Assembly: GCA_017519415.1 (NCBI GenBank)
Contig: JAFWSI010000034.1
Coordinates: forward strand, 33,366 to 97,365
From: Ruminococcus sp.
GTDB taxonomy: Bacteria > Bacillota > Clostridia > Oscillospirales > Ruminococcaceae
Reading direction: 5' to 3'
Length of the DNA: 64,000 nt
In this document: in pieces, positions 17,254 to 26,082 of the stretch
How the letters are laid out: each line of letters starts with the position of its first letter
Position numbering within the stretch: the first letter of the stretch is position 1
Notes under the pieces: generated by a model
What the model was told of the DNA's origin: nothing
Database searches by the model: none
The model's input: only the letters and a program-made list of their open reading frames with translations
Position numbers and translations under genes: made by a program

Positions 17254-17463
17254 ATGAAAGTTACGCTCAATTCCGATAAAGAAGTAGTTGACAGGATAAA
17301 GGAGGGTCTGAAGCAGAAGGACGGATACTGTCCGTGCAGACTGGCAAGGACTCCCGAAAACAAGTGTATGTGCAAGGAGTTCCGCGACCAGATCGCAGAT
17401 CCTGAGTTTGAGGGCTTCTGTCACTGTATGCTGTATTACAAGTCACTGGAGGACGAAAAATGA
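17254..17463 (+). CDS. ferredoxin-thioredoxin reductase catalytic-subunit-like protein
   Basis: A 69-residue protein with the three paired cysteines of the ferredoxin:thioredoxin reductase catalytic chain: CPC near residue 27, CMC near 44 and CHC near 60 (GYCPCRLARTPENKCMCKEF, then GFCHCMLYYK). In that family four of these ligate a [4Fe-4S] cluster next to a redox-active disulfide. I chose the ATG at 17254, just after GGAGGG. The thioredoxin gene overlaps its stop by four bases (ATGA), strong support for a functional FTR-Trx pair. No separate variable subunit is seen. Confidence 0.85.
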   Translation: MKVTLNSDKEVVDRIKEGLKQKDGYCPCRLARTPENKCMCKEFRDQIADPEFEGFCHCMLYYKSLEDEK

Positions 17464-17780
17464 ACGAGATCATCATAACCAAGGAAAACTTTGACGAGGA
17501 GGTCCGCAATTACAAGGGACTTCCCGTGCTTCTTGATTTCTGGGCAAGCTGGTGCGGACCCTGTATGATGCTTGCTCCTGTCGTAGAGGAGATAGCTGAC
17601 GAGTTCGACGGCAGGGTAAAGGTCGGCAGCATAAATGTTGATGAGCAGCCCGAGCTTGCGGCAGCATTCAGAGTTGAGAGCATACCCATGCTGGTAGTTG
17701 TCAGGGACGGAGCTATCGTAAAGCAGGCCGTGGGACTCCGCCCGAAACAGGATATACTGGATATGCTGGAAATTGAATAA
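17460..17780 (+). CDS. trxA: thioredoxin
   Basis: A 106-residue thioredoxin with the active site FWASWCGPCMMLAP and the cis-proline motif SIPMLVVVRDG. It reduces disulfides in client proteins. It overlaps the FTR-like gene by four bases, so reduction is probably driven by ferredoxin and not by NADPH (inference from the neighbour). A terminator follows. Confidence 0.97.
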   Translation: MNEIIITKENFDEEVRNYKGLPVLLDFWASWCGPCMMLAPVVEEIADEFDGRVKVGSINVDEQPELAAAFRVESIPMLVVVRDGAIVKQAVGLRPKQDILDMLEIE

Positions 17781-17785
17781 CAACA

Positions 17786-17819
17786 AAAAGCTCACTGATA
17801 TTTTTCAGTGAGCTTTTTT
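17786..17819 (+). terminator. terminator after the thioredoxin gene
   Basis: AAAAGCTCACTGA (17786-17798), loop, TCAGTGAGCTTTT (17805-17817) with more Ts. Confidence 0.93.
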
Positions 17820-17898
17820 GCGTAAACTGCACGGAAATGCTCCTCAGCTTTGTATATATTAGTGAAGCGACGCTTCCGACGGAAAGGAGGACTTCACC

Positions 17899-18396
17899 AT
17901 GAATGATAATCCGGCGCTGTATGCATTCAATAAATTCGGTGATACCGTTTTGCGGGCTGCCTTTGCCATGACGGGAAACTATACCGAGGCAGAGGATATA
18001 ACTCAGGAGGTCTTTCTGACTCTTCATGCAAAGCCGCAGAGCTTTGAGTCCGATGAACATATGAAAGCATGGCTGCTTCGGTCAGCCATAAACCGCTGCA
18101 AGAACCTGAGAGCAAGCGCCCGTATAAGAAAAAATACGCCTCTCGATGAAAACCTTGCAAATACTCTCAGCTGTGAGTTCACAGCAAGGGACAACGAGAT
18201 AAGAGAGAGTATAGAAAAGCTCCCGGAAAAGTATTCATCGGTCATTTTCCTTTATTATTACGAGGATTACAGCGTAAAGGAGATAGCTTCGATACTGGGA
18301 AAGAATGAGAATACGGTGAGCTCGCTCTTGCAGCGCGGCAGAAAAAAGCTTAAAACAGAGCTTGAAAAGGAGGGTTTCATATATGAAACGAGATGA
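17899..18396 (+). CDS. ECF-type RNA polymerase sigma factor
   Basis: A 165-residue sigma factor with only regions 2 and 4. Region 2 contains YTEAEDITQEVFLTLHAKP and AWLLRSAINRCKNL. Region 4 contains LPEKYSSVIFLYYYEDYSVK followed by EIASILGKNENTVSSLLQRG. GGAAAGGAGG precedes the ATG. Its last 14 bases overlap the next gene, which encodes a membrane protein, the usual sigma/anti-sigma arrangement. Target promoters are not known. Confidence 0.92.
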   Translation: MNDNPALYAFNKFGDTVLRAAFAMTGNYTEAEDITQEVFLTLHAKPQSFESDEHMKAWLLRSAINRCKNLRASARIRKNTPLDENLANTLSCEFTARDNEIRESIEKLPEKYSSVIFLYYYEDYSVKEIASILGKNENTVSSLLQRGRKKLKTELEKEGFIYETR

Positions 18397-19780
18397 ATAT
18401 AACAGTTTTCTTCGCAAAGTGAAGTGCAGCGACGAGTTCCGCAGCCGTATGCAGCAGAAGCTCAGCTCAGCTCCCGCTGAGACGACAGAATATGCGGACA
18501 GCGTAAGCGGTACTGACGTTATCACGGCAAAGCACCGCTTCGGCAGAGCAGCAGCCCTTGCAGCGGCATTCGTCATTGTCTGCGGAGCTGTGGGCGGCGG
18601 AGCTTATCAGCTTGTGCGCTATAACTTCAAAACAGGGCAGAGAACAGGCGCCGACAACCAGATTGATACTGACAAAATAGACAGAAATGCTCCTATCCTT
18701 GACAATATGAGAGCTAATAAGGACTGTTTCACCACTGATTTAGTATTATGGAATGGTTACGTTGGTAATGTCTGCACTCTTTCAGATGTGGATACAAACA
18801 AGTTCTTTGAGTATATGGATAATTACGGTACGCCAGCCGATCTGTCTGCCGATGACTTTACTTCTACGCTGAGAGCTATCAAATTATACTTTGACTGCAA
18901 AACGGGCGAGATGAAAAATCACTGTTATGCTTTAGAGCTTTACGATAACGGCTTATTCATACTGCGTGAGAACGACAAGGGTCATGTAGTAAAGGACGAA
19001 GAAAGGGAGAGCTATCACATCTTTTCTAACGGCTACAAAGTGTTTCATGAGCTGTTGAATTTGTATGCAGACAGCGAAACTATTGCCGATTTTGAACAGG
19101 TCACGGAAAAAGAGATTGAAGAGCAGCTCTTAAATGGTTTCAGGAACGGAATATTTGACAAAGCTGACTATTTTGTACATGTAAACAGACAGGAAGAATA
19201 CACTGTTACAGACAAAGAAGAATTTGCAAATGAGCTCATGGAGTTTGAATGGGAAAGAGCTTTTGCGATGAACGGCGATGTAAATCATTATTATTTAGGT
19301 TTTACTGCAACAGAGGACGGCTATATGCAGTTCAGCAACTATATGACCTACAAGCTGAAAAACGACAGCGACCTTGAAGCTTACAATGCGGTTCTGAAAA
19401 AGCACCTTATAAAAAAGGATTTCGGAGAAGCTGTTTCTGAGGAAGATATACTGAATGCTTTTAAGGATATACCTGAGGATAAAGCGCAGTTTTTCGACAA
19501 ATCAGGGCTGAAAACCACATTCTGCAAATATAATGAAAGTGATTTTGAAGGCTTCAGAGAAAAGCTTGCTTCTCTTGAATGGGAGACCTGTTCAAAGGTG
19601 GAGCTTGAATTTGAACAGGTATTAACTGTGAAAAACTGCCTTATTGACCTAAATGGTATTATCGTATCTGCAAATAAGGATAATCCCTGCTACAAGCTGA
19701 AAAATGAAAGCGACAAGGCAGAGTTCAGGAGCATAATTGACGAGTTCATGGAGAGCTTTGAGGAAACAGAGAGCGAATAA
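18383..19780 (+). CDS. membrane protein, probable anti-sigma factor with large external domain
   Basis: A 465-residue protein. Residues 1-53 are cytoplasmic and contain a short region (DEYNSFLRKVKCSDEFRSRM) likely to hold the sigma factor. A transmembrane helix spans about 54-77. The remaining 385 residues are outside and acidic, with two divergent repeats seen as YKLKNDSD and YKLKNESD. I chose the ATG at 18383, preceded by AAGGAGGG inside the sigma gene; it overlaps that gene by 14 bases. No zinc-binding HxxxCxxC motif is present, so it is not the classical ZAS type. The anti-sigma role is inferred from layout. Confidence 0.6.
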   Translation: MKRDEYNSFLRKVKCSDEFRSRMQQKLSSAPAETTEYADSVSGTDVITAKHRFGRAAALAAAFVIVCGAVGGGAYQLVRYNFKTGQRTGADNQIDTDKIDRNAPILDNMRANKDCFTTDLVLWNGYVGNVCTLSDVDTNKFFEYMDNYGTPADLSADDFTSTLRAIKLYFDCKTGEMKNHCYALELYDNGLFILRENDKGHVVKDEERESYHIFSNGYKVFHELLNLYADSETIADFEQVTEKEIEEQLLNGFRNGIFDKADYFVHVNRQEEYTVTDKEEFANELMEFEWERAFAMNGDVNHYYLGFTATEDGYMQFSNYMTYKLKNDSDLEAYNAVLKKHLIKKDFGEAVSEEDILNAFKDIPEDKAQFFDKSGLKTTFCKYNESDFEGFREKLASLEWETCSKVELEFEQVLTVKNCLIDLNGIIVSANKDNPCYKLKNESDKAEFRSIIDEFMESFEETESE

Positions 19781-19813
19781 ACCGGATTTGAAAGGAATAG
19801 GAACAATAGAAAG

Positions 19814-19842
19814 TTGCATTTTTAGAGCTTCTATGATATAAT
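19814..19842 (+). promoter_or_regulatory. promoter of the exonuclease III gene
   Basis: TTGCAT (19814-19819), 17-bp spacer, TATAAT (19837-19842) with TGA in front. Confidence 0.8.
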
Positions 19843-19851
19843 GTTATAAAG

Positions 19852-19886
19852 TCTCCGCAGTTGTCAGGACTGCGGAGAAATTTTTT
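19852..19886 (+). terminator. hairpin with T tract at the very start of the xth transcript
   Basis: TCTCCGCAG (19852-19860), loop, CTGCGGAGA (19870-19878), then AATTTTTT. It begins about ten bases after the -10 element, so it is at the 5' end of the mRNA. It may act as attenuator or stabilising hairpin. Confidence 0.6.
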
Positions 19887-19899
19887 CGGAGGTATTACA

Positions 19900-20652
19900 A
19901 TGAAGCTCATATCATGGAACGTTAACGGCTTCCGCGCTTGTCTGCAAAAGGGCTTTGAGGACTTCTTCAAGGCTGCGGACGCTGATATATTCTGCCTGCA
20001 GGAAACAAAAATGCAGCCCGATCAGGCGGAATTCAACCCCGAGGGCTACCACATATATTTTCACAGCGCCATAAAGAAGGGCTATTCTGGAACGGCTGTT
20101 TTCAGCAAGACCGAGCCCATAAACGTGACCTACGGTATCAACGGAACTCACCTCGACGAGGGACGCGTCATCACCTGCGAGTACGAGGACTTTTACTTCG
20201 TGTGCTGCTATGTTCCCAATGCTCAGGACGGTCTCAAGCGTATCGACTACCGCATGGAGTTCGAGGACGACATGAGGGCTTATCTCTCGGAGCTTGATAA
20301 AAAGAAGCCGGTTATATACTGCGGCGACCTCAATGTTGCTCACGAGGAGATAGACCTGAAAAATCCCAAAACCAACCGCGGCAATGCGGGCTTCTCCGAC
20401 GAGGAGCGGGGCAAGTTCACGGAGCTTCTCGGTGCAGGCTTTGCGGATACCTTCCGCAGACTTTACCCCGAGACTGTCACTTATTCGTGGTGGTCGTACC
20501 GTTTCAGAGCCCGTGAAAAGAACGCAGGCTGGCGCATAGACTATTTCGTGGTGTCGGAGCGCCTTATGGAGCGCGTGGTGAACTCCGAGATACTTACAGA
20601 TGTAATGGGCAGCGACCACTGTCCCGTAATGCTTACGATTGAACAAAAATAG
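19900..20652 (+). CDS. xth: exodeoxyribonuclease III (AP endonuclease)
   Basis: A 250-residue enzyme starting MKLISWNVNGFRACLQKGF, the classic start of the Xth/ExoA family. The metal-binding QETKMQ, the YCGDLNVAHEEIDLKNPK motif and the closing GSDHCPVML are all present. It cuts DNA 5' of abasic sites in base-excision repair. The ATG at 19900 has TCGGAGG upstream; the frame extends 13 codons further, but into the leader hairpin. Confidence 0.97.
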   Translation: MKLISWNVNGFRACLQKGFEDFFKAADADIFCLQETKMQPDQAEFNPEGYHIYFHSAIKKGYSGTAVFSKTEPINVTYGINGTHLDEGRVITCEYEDFYFVCCYVPNAQDGLKRIDYRMEFEDDMRAYLSELDKKKPVIYCGDLNVAHEEIDLKNPKTNRGNAGFSDEERGKFTELLGAGFADTFRRLYPETVTYSWWSYRFRAREKNAGWRIDYFVVSERLMERVVNSEILTDVMGSDHCPVMLTIEQK

Positions 20653-20703
20653 CAATATCATATACGCTGCATGGTTATCACATTGAAATATATACCAAAG
20701 TAG

Positions 20704-20732
20704 TTGACAAAAACAGCGGTTTTTAGTATAAT
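20704..20732 (+). promoter_or_regulatory. promoter of the dockerin-protein gene
   Basis: Perfect TTGACA (20704-20709), 17-bp spacer, perfect TATAAT (20727-20732). Confidence 0.88.
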
Positions 20733-20789
20733 ATATATGGCATGTAATATCTATATACCGATGACATAATAATGAAAGGATTGATGACC

Positions 20790-22583
20790 ATGAGAAAGAG
20801 AATATTGTCGTTTATAATGTCAGCTGCGTGCCTTGCAGCGTCAATAAGCGTACCGATGTCACACGCTCAGGATACTGCTCCCGCAGAAGTATCTGCTGAA
20901 GATGCTGAAAAGGGCTGTTCCTTCGATGATGTATATAATATGACAGCGGAAGAAGTTAAGGCATTATTTGCGGCAAACAATATCGAAAACGGAAAGGTCT
21001 GGACTGCCGGGACCGTATCAGAGTCCATTAAGAACGGTGTATATCCTGCATTTTATCTGAAACCGGATAAGTCCGTTTTTTATATTGAAGCATGGGACGA
21101 TAACGGCCCCAACAAGATATATTATGCGGATTTTCTCTCTCTGTACGAGAATTACGGTCTGCCGGAAAATTATTTCTGGGCAGCGGGAAAGATATACGAA
21201 AGGACAGACGAGGAGGGCGGAAAGTACTGCGCAGCGCAAGTCATCCCGATCGCTCTCAGCTACGATGTGTATATGTCGCGGCTTGCGGCATTCCTGAATT
21301 ATATCCAGCTCACACCTGATTTTGCCGGCTTCTACGACGAGGATATGAGCGTGGGCTTCTACGGACAGGGAGCAGATAACGAAGAGATGGATATGTACAA
21401 TGTCCCTCCCGAGAAAGCCGAGGACTTTACTGTTGATTTTATAGGAGACTGCGATGCCTGGGGCGTAAAGAACGTCATGGAGGCAAACGGAGTAGAGTAT
21501 CAGAAGATATGGTCAAAGTCTGACGTATCCGAGATGCTGAAAAAAGGAAAATTCCCGTCAGCTGTCATAAAGGGCGATAATTTCAAGATCTCCGATGAGC
21601 GTATACAGCAGATGAGCGAAGAGGATCCCGAGGCTGTGATCTGTCTTGACGACGGTATCATGTGGTTTGTCGAGAAGATGTTCGATAAGCTGGGAGTACC
21701 TCCCGAGAAATACACCATGAAGCTCAGGACCTTCAGCATAGACGGTGAGAAGTACTGCAAGATAGCTGTTATCCCGCTTACCGTCGATTTCGATAAGTAT
21801 GTCGGCGATCTTACTGCCGTACTTAATCTTCTCCAGTTCAAGCCTGATTTCTACAAGTTTGACGAAGAGGACGTGAATGAGAAATTCTATGAGAATATGG
21901 ACGACGAAGGTCTAAGGAACCAGTACTGGATCCCCGACTGGAACAAGTATACCTTCAATGATATATACAATATGTCGGAGGAGGAGATAAAGGGCGTATT
22001 CTACAGAAGAGAGCTGGACGACGAGAACAGGTACATCGTTTACAATTCCGATAACGTTTCTTACGGTACTACCACAGTGCTTATCAAATCCGATAATTAT
22101 ATTAACGAGGATAAGGAAGTCGATATGGACAAGCTCCGTTACTCTCTCGGACTTCCATATGATAAGTTTGAAATAGTCGTTGACAGAGACGGAAAGTTCT
22201 ACAGTTACAGCAATGACGAGGGATATTATTACCCCTTCAAGAATCCCTGTCTGTGCAGAATAAAGGCCATAGCGGATGATGAAGAGACTGCGAAGAAGCT
22301 TTTCGCAGCGGCTATGAATCTGGTAGAGCTCAACAACGATTTCGGATATGCTATCGTTGATAAGCCGGCGACTCCCGCAATGAAGGCACCTGAGACCGTA
22401 AGGGGCGACGCCAATAACGACGGCAGCTTCAATGTGTCCGACGTTGTTATACTCAACAGGTGGCTTATATCGGCAGACGGAGCCGAGCTTCCAAACTGGA
22501 AGGCAGTCGACTTTGACGGTGACGACAGGATAGACGTTTTCGACCTTGCTATTATGAAAAAGGAGCTCGTGAAGAGCTTCTGA
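20790..22583 (+). CDS. secreted dockerin protein with three tandem unknown modules
   Basis: A protein of about 597 residues. A signal peptide (MRKRILSFIMSAACLAASIS, cleavage after SHA) is followed by three divergent copies of a roughly 150-residue module. Copies 1 and 3 open with SFDDVYNMTAEEVKALF and TFNDIYNMSEEEIKGVF; copies 1 and 2 share the run from the cysteine/valine-rich 'VIP(I/L)' strand to 'LxxVLNxLQFxPDF'. The C-terminus is a type I dockerin with two calcium loops, GDANNDGSFNVSD and DFDGDDRIDVFD. Dockerins plug into cohesins, so this is probably a cellulosome component, but no catalytic or carbohydrate-binding domain is recognised. The start was placed nine bases after AAAGGA; an ATG at 20784 is possible. 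Confidence 0.88.
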   Translation: MRKRILSFIMSAACLAASISVPMSHAQDTAPAEVSAEDAEKGCSFDDVYNMTAEEVKALFAANNIENGKVWTAGTVSESIKNGVYPAFYLKPDKSVFYIEAWDDNGPNKIYYADFLSLYENYGLPENYFWAAGKIYERTDEEGGKYCAAQVIPIALSYDVYMSRLAAFLNYIQLTPDFAGFYDEDMSVGFYGQGADNEEMDMYNVPPEKAEDFTVDFIGDCDAWGVKNVMEANGVEYQKIWSKSDVSEMLKKGKFPSAVIKGDNFKISDERIQQMSEEDPEAVICLDDGIMWFVEKMFDKLGVPPEKYTMKLRTFSIDGEKYCKIAVIPLTVDFDKYVGDLTAVLNLLQFKPDFYKFDEEDVNEKFYENMDDEGLRNQYWIPDWNKYTFNDIYNMSEEEIKGVFYRRELDDENRYIVYNSDNVSYGTTTVLIKSDNYINEDKEVDMDKLRYSLGLPYDKFEIVVDRDGKFYSYSNDEGYYYPFKNPCLCRIKAIADDEETAKKLFAAAMNLVELNNDFGYAIVDKPATPAMKAPETVRGDANNDGSFNVSDVVILNRWLISADGAELPNWKAVDFDGDDRIDVFDLAIMKKELVKSF

Positions 22584-22596
22584 CCGTTATAGAATG

Positions 22597-22636
22597 ATGC
22601 CCCGAAGCAATATATAATTGCTTCGGGGCATAGTGT
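22597..22636. terminator. bidirectional terminator between convergent genes
   Basis: A 14-bp stem, ATGCCCCGAAGCAA (22597-22610) with TTGCTTCGGGGCAT (22618-22631), followed by T-rich sequence. Confidence 0.9.
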
Positions 22637-22646
22637 TTTTGTGTCA

Positions 22647-24158
22647 TTATGTAATGCTGTCAAGTATCAGGGAGGGGATATTGTATCTGCCGTAGGTCAG
22701 GCGCTCGGAGCTGGAAAATCTGTAGCTGTTAGCCTCCTCGGCAGTAATGGCGCCCTCGTTGTAGGCTGTCAGGAGAGCGTCGTCGGACATTCTCAGGATA
22801 GTGTCCCTGTCAAGCTCATGAAGATGACCTGCGTTATACATACCTATATTGTACCTTGCTATCAGCGACTCGGGACGGGAGAAGCAAAGCAGGGCAAACA
22901 TAAGAGTGAATATCACAGCGGCGTGCTTTGCGAACCTCATATCATAGCGGAACTGCTTTATGATTATAAGTATGAATATGAAGCCCAGCAGCACCATGAA
23001 CCAGCTGGTATAGAATCTCAGCTCGGTAAGTCCGTATCTTTCTATATACATTACCATTTTGCTCATTGCCGTGGCAATAAGTATGATAGTGAAAACGCTG
23101 AGGACAACGCTGTAAAGCTTCAAGGCAAAGGGCTTTTCCCTGCCCGCCTTCTTTGAGTGCAGGCTAATGGCACACAGCACGCCGAGATTTATGAGAGCTA
23201 CCGCGAACAGCTCGAAGAAGCCGCGCCTTGCGTAATCCGCATAGGTAAATCCCTCCGGCAGATCTTTCATGAAGGCAGAGAGGAAATAGCTTCCCTGAGA
23301 TATGAAGAAGAGTACATAGAGTACGCAAATGGGAGTTACCGCAGTATACATGATAAGATTGCTTATAAAGCGGCAGTTATACAGCTTCTGGGTGCAGCTC
23401 TGCTCGTCGAGCCTGTTCAGCTCGCTGCAGTGGGCGTTTGAATAGAACATACCGAAGAGATACAGGGAGCAGGGCAGCGCCAGCGAGAGCTGAAAGATGA
23501 ATTCCCATATATCGTCGCTGAATATCTTGTCGAAAAATCCGCTGAGCATACGCTCCACTCCGTCGTCCGCGGACATCAGCAGGACTGCAACAACGGCGGT
23601 CAGAGGAACAGTCAGAAGAAGTCCGATCAGTATCTTCTTTGCGTTGGAGCCTGTCTTTGAATTTGAAAGGGAATCGGAAGCAATGCTTGCCTGAGTGCCG
23701 AAATGAGAGAAGGGGAACTGGAATACTGCCTTGCACATGGCAAAGGGCAGAAATCTTTCGATCCTCTCGTTTCCCGCTCCCAGGGAGTAGACGAGGTAAG
23801 CTCCCGCGCCGAAAAGGAATATGGCGTCAAGGTTTTTTATCAGGTTGTTTGAGGTCACGGAAAAGACAAGGCTGAATATATACATCACCGCTGTCAGGAT
23901 CTTGTTGAAGCGGGTGAAACGGCAGTTCCTTTTTTTCATATAGATCACCGCCGCAGTGATAATGGCAATGTAGAGTCCCGTAGTGATAAATCCCATAGTG
24001 TGGAACAGAACGTATCTCACAAAGCAGAAGGCAGCTATCATCACGAATACCGACAGTATCCTTTCCGCCTTTGAATATTCGGGCTTTATCTTTTCCTTTA
24101 CAGTTACGGGCTGAGGCACATAGGGCTGCTGCATCCCGCCGTAGATATTATTGTTCAT
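22647..24158 (-). CDS. DUF4153/DUF4173-like polytopic membrane protein
   Basis: A 503-residue protein. A short proline-rich cytoplasmic tail (MNNNIYGGMQQPYVPQPV) precedes about ten transmembrane helices running to residue 425; the last 80 residues are soluble and contain HLHELDRDTILRMSDDALL. This layout resembles the DUF4153/DUF4173 membrane family, whose function is unknown. It is the last gene of a leftward run of three membrane-protein genes starting at 25030. Confidence 0.65.
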   Translation of the reverse strand: MNNNIYGGMQQPYVPQPVTVKEKIKPEYSKAERILSVFVMIAAFCFVRYVLFHTMGFITTGLYIAIITAAVIYMKKRNCRFTRFNKILTAVMYIFSLVFSVTSNNLIKNLDAIFLFGAGAYLVYSLGAGNERIERFLPFAMCKAVFQFPFSHFGTQASIASDSLSNSKTGSNAKKILIGLLLTVPLTAVVAVLLMSADDGVERMLSGFFDKIFSDDIWEFIFQLSLALPCSLYLFGMFYSNAHCSELNRLDEQSCTQKLYNCRFISNLIMYTAVTPICVLYVLFFISQGSYFLSAFMKDLPEGFTYADYARRGFFELFAVALINLGVLCAISLHSKKAGREKPFALKLYSVVLSVFTIILIATAMSKMVMYIERYGLTELRFYTSWFMVLLGFIFILIIIKQFRYDMRFAKHAAVIFTLMFALLCFSRPESLIARYNIGMYNAGHLHELDRDTILRMSDDALLTAYNEGAITAEEANSYRFSSSERLTYGRYNIPSLILDSIT

Positions 24159-24171
24159 ATTCTTTCCTCCT

Positions 24172-24645
24172 TTAATAGCTCCAGTGATGAAGGACTATGC
24201 GGTACTTCCCGTTATCGGAGGATATTACCTCCATATCGGTATTCCTGTCCTCAAATTTATAGGCGATAACTCCTTTTTCGTGTTCCGCCGGCCTCAATAC
24301 TGCGGGAACTTTCACATTTTCCGTGATGAACCTGTCAAGGTCCTTTGTCTCAAGCTCAAGTATCTCGTCCTCGCAGTCGGGCAGCGTACAGTTGTTCACA
24401 TACTTCCGGAGCCTGATATTGTCGTCGACCTTTATATCGAAGCTCCTTTCCATATGCTGTGTGCGGACTTCATCAAAGCTGTAGAAATGAGTGCTCATAT
24501 ACTCTCCTATGCAAACTGTTGCAAGGGGCAGGGTCAGAAGCACAAGAAGTCCGAACAGAGTACGCAACAGCATTTTTATCAGCTTTTTATCCGCGGGAGT
24601 CTTCGGCGGAAACATTAGCTGTTTCATTCTTTCAAGCTCGTCCAT
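24172..24645 (-). CDS. single-pass membrane protein of unknown function
   Basis: A 157-residue protein with a short cytoplasmic tail, one helix at about residues 24-48 (MLLRTLFGLLVLLTLPLATV) and an external domain of about 105 residues ending in RIVLHHWSY. No family is recognised. Its start overlaps the preceding gene by 14 bases and 13 bases separate it from the following one, so all three are cotranscribed and may form a complex. Confidence 0.7.
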   Translation of the reverse strand: MDELERMKQLMFPPKTPADKKLIKMLLRTLFGLLVLLTLPLATVCIGEYMSTHFYSFDEVRTQHMERSFDIKVDDNIRLRKYVNNCTLPDCEDEILELETKDLDRFITENVKVPAVLRPAEHEKGVIAYKFEDRNTDMEVISSDNGKYRIVLHHWSY

Positions 24646-25030
24646 TGCAGTTCAGAGCCTCCTGCTTCTTTCCTTTCAGATATGCCGCAGCTGCCATTAT
24701 CAGCAGGTAAGGCACGAAAAGCAGCACCATCATGATCGCTCCCGCGTCAAGGAAGGGATTGTGCTCCGGGGAGGTCAGCTCCGAAGCGGCAAGCAGCGAT
24801 AGCAGCACGGCTATTGTCACCGCAGTCACGGAGAAGGGGATATGCGTTCTTGCGTTGGCTCTGACCGAAAGGGCGATCGCCGGAACGAGATTGCAGACAG
24901 CGTTCAGCCCCACATATACTCCGCCGAGAAACATCCACGGCGTCAGCGGTATCACCGACTGACAGCTGAAGCCTATCATAGTCAGGGATATGAATATGCG
25001 TATGAGAGTTTTTTTCCATTGTTCGTTCAT
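24632..25030 (-). CDS. four-helix membrane protein of unknown function
   Basis: A 132-residue, mostly hydrophobic protein with about four transmembrane helices (near 10-28, 33-55, 66-84 and 94-118). AGGAGGG lies upstream of the ATG at 25030. No family assigned. First gene of the three-gene leftward set. Confidence 0.7.
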   Translation of the reverse strand: MNEQWKKTLIRIFISLTMIGFSCQSVIPLTPWMFLGGVYVGLNAVCNLVPAIALSVRANARTHIPFSVTAVTIAVLLSLLAASELTSPEHNPFLDAGAIMMVLLFVPYLLIMAAAAYLKGKKQEALNCNGRA

Positions 25031-25131
25031 TTTGCTGCCCTCCTATTATATACTAAAAATATGTGTATAGTATGTTTACCGCCTGCCGCAGTACTGCGGG
25101 GACTCCTTATATGCCCCCTGTTTGCGGAAAA

Positions 25132-25290
25132 TTATATATCCTGTACCGTCATAATACTGACTGCCGCCGTTTTTCCGGCTGAGGGAGCCTTATCCTCCCT
25201 TGAATACCTGAACAGCTGAGCTATCATGAAGCCCGCACATATTATCCCGAAAGCCGCCAGTACAAGTACGATCCTTTTCAGTATCTTCAT
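25132..25290 (-). CDS. 52-residue single-pass membrane protein
   Basis: Starts MKILKRIVLVLAAFGIICAG, giving one helix (about 7-27), then a polar tail. AGGAGG stands about ten bases upstream. It follows the XRE regulator by 14 bases and looks like part of the same operon. Function unknown. Confidence 0.55.
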   Translation of the reverse strand: MKILKRIVLVLAAFGIICAGFMIAQLFRYSREDKAPSAGKTAAVSIMTVQDI

Positions 25291-25304
25291 ATGCCGTCCG
25301 CCTC

Positions 25305-25511
25305 CTATTCCCGTTTGAATTCCAGTATATCCCCGGGCTGACAGTCCAGTTCGTCGCATATTCTTTCAAGGGTCGAAAAGCGCACGGCCTTTGCCTTCCC
25401 CGTTTTAAGTATGGAAAGATTTGCGGTGGTGATACCCACCTTTTCGGCAAGATCCTGAGAGGATATTTTCCTTTTTGCCATCATAACGTCAAGATTTACT
25501 ATAATCGGCAT
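25305..25511 (-). CDS. XRE-family small transcription regulator (YozG type)
   Basis: A 68-residue helix-turn-helix protein: MMAKRKISSQDLAEKVGI, TTANLSILKTGKAKAVRFST, LERICDELDCQPGDILEF. These small Cro-like regulators often sit next to a DUF2975 membrane gene, as here (14 bases apart). GGAGG lies nine bases upstream of the ATG at 25511. Confidence 0.9.
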   Translation of the reverse strand: MPIIVNLDVMMAKRKISSQDLAEKVGITTANLSILKTGKAKAVRFSTLERICDELDCQPGDILEFKRE

Positions 25512-25525
25512 AAGAAACACCTCCG

Positions 25526-25993
25526 TTATATAGTAAAGTCGTTTTCCGACTTTATTTCTACAGCCTTATCGAATACGTTTTTCAGGACTCTCATTATAAG
25601 TCCGAACATAACAGCCATAACGCCGATGAAGGCGAATATGCTGCTCCACAGGCCGAATATCATCAGTACGACACCTGCCGCCATACATATCCAGGATATT
25701 CTTCTCAGGCAGCTTGTGTTCTTGTCCACGAACACCTCGTCCCTGCTGATATTCTTCAGCAGCACATGGAGGTTCCACAGCGCCGCCAGCGCCAGTGCGT
25801 CGCAGATATACATGGTTATGCACATGGGTATGAACATGGTGCTCCTGTCGAATATGCTTGCAGCTTCATAGGCCATTTCATATTCGTACCACTCGGATAT
25901 GGTGGGGATGAAGAAGGCTGTGAATATACATACTGCCGCCGCTGCGACAGTGAGTATACGCGATAAAAAAAGTGATCTGTCCTTGCTCCACAT
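25526..25993 (-). CDS. DUF2975-like membrane protein
   Basis: A 155-residue protein with four transmembrane helices (about 10-30, 52-72, 99-115 and 119-137). The layout and the neighbouring YozG-type regulator match DUF2975. I chose MWSKDRSLF at 25993 with AAAGGAG ten bases upstream; the frame is open 37 codons further, but that stretch is not hydrophobic and overlaps the promoter. Confidence 0.75.
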   Translation of the reverse strand: MWSKDRSLFLSRILTVAAAAVCIFTAFFIPTISEWYEYEMAYEAASIFDRSTMFIPMCITMYICDALALAALWNLHVLLKNISRDEVFVDKNTSCLRRISWICMAAGVVLMIFGLWSSIFAFIGVMAVMFGLIMRVLKNVFDKAVEIKSENDFTI

Positions 25994-26082
25994 AAGTAAA
26001 TGCTCCTTTATTACGGATTTTTGCGGCAAATCAGGAATTTTACAGTCCGTCTGTCTTGCTCGGTATTTCTTACTGTGATTAA

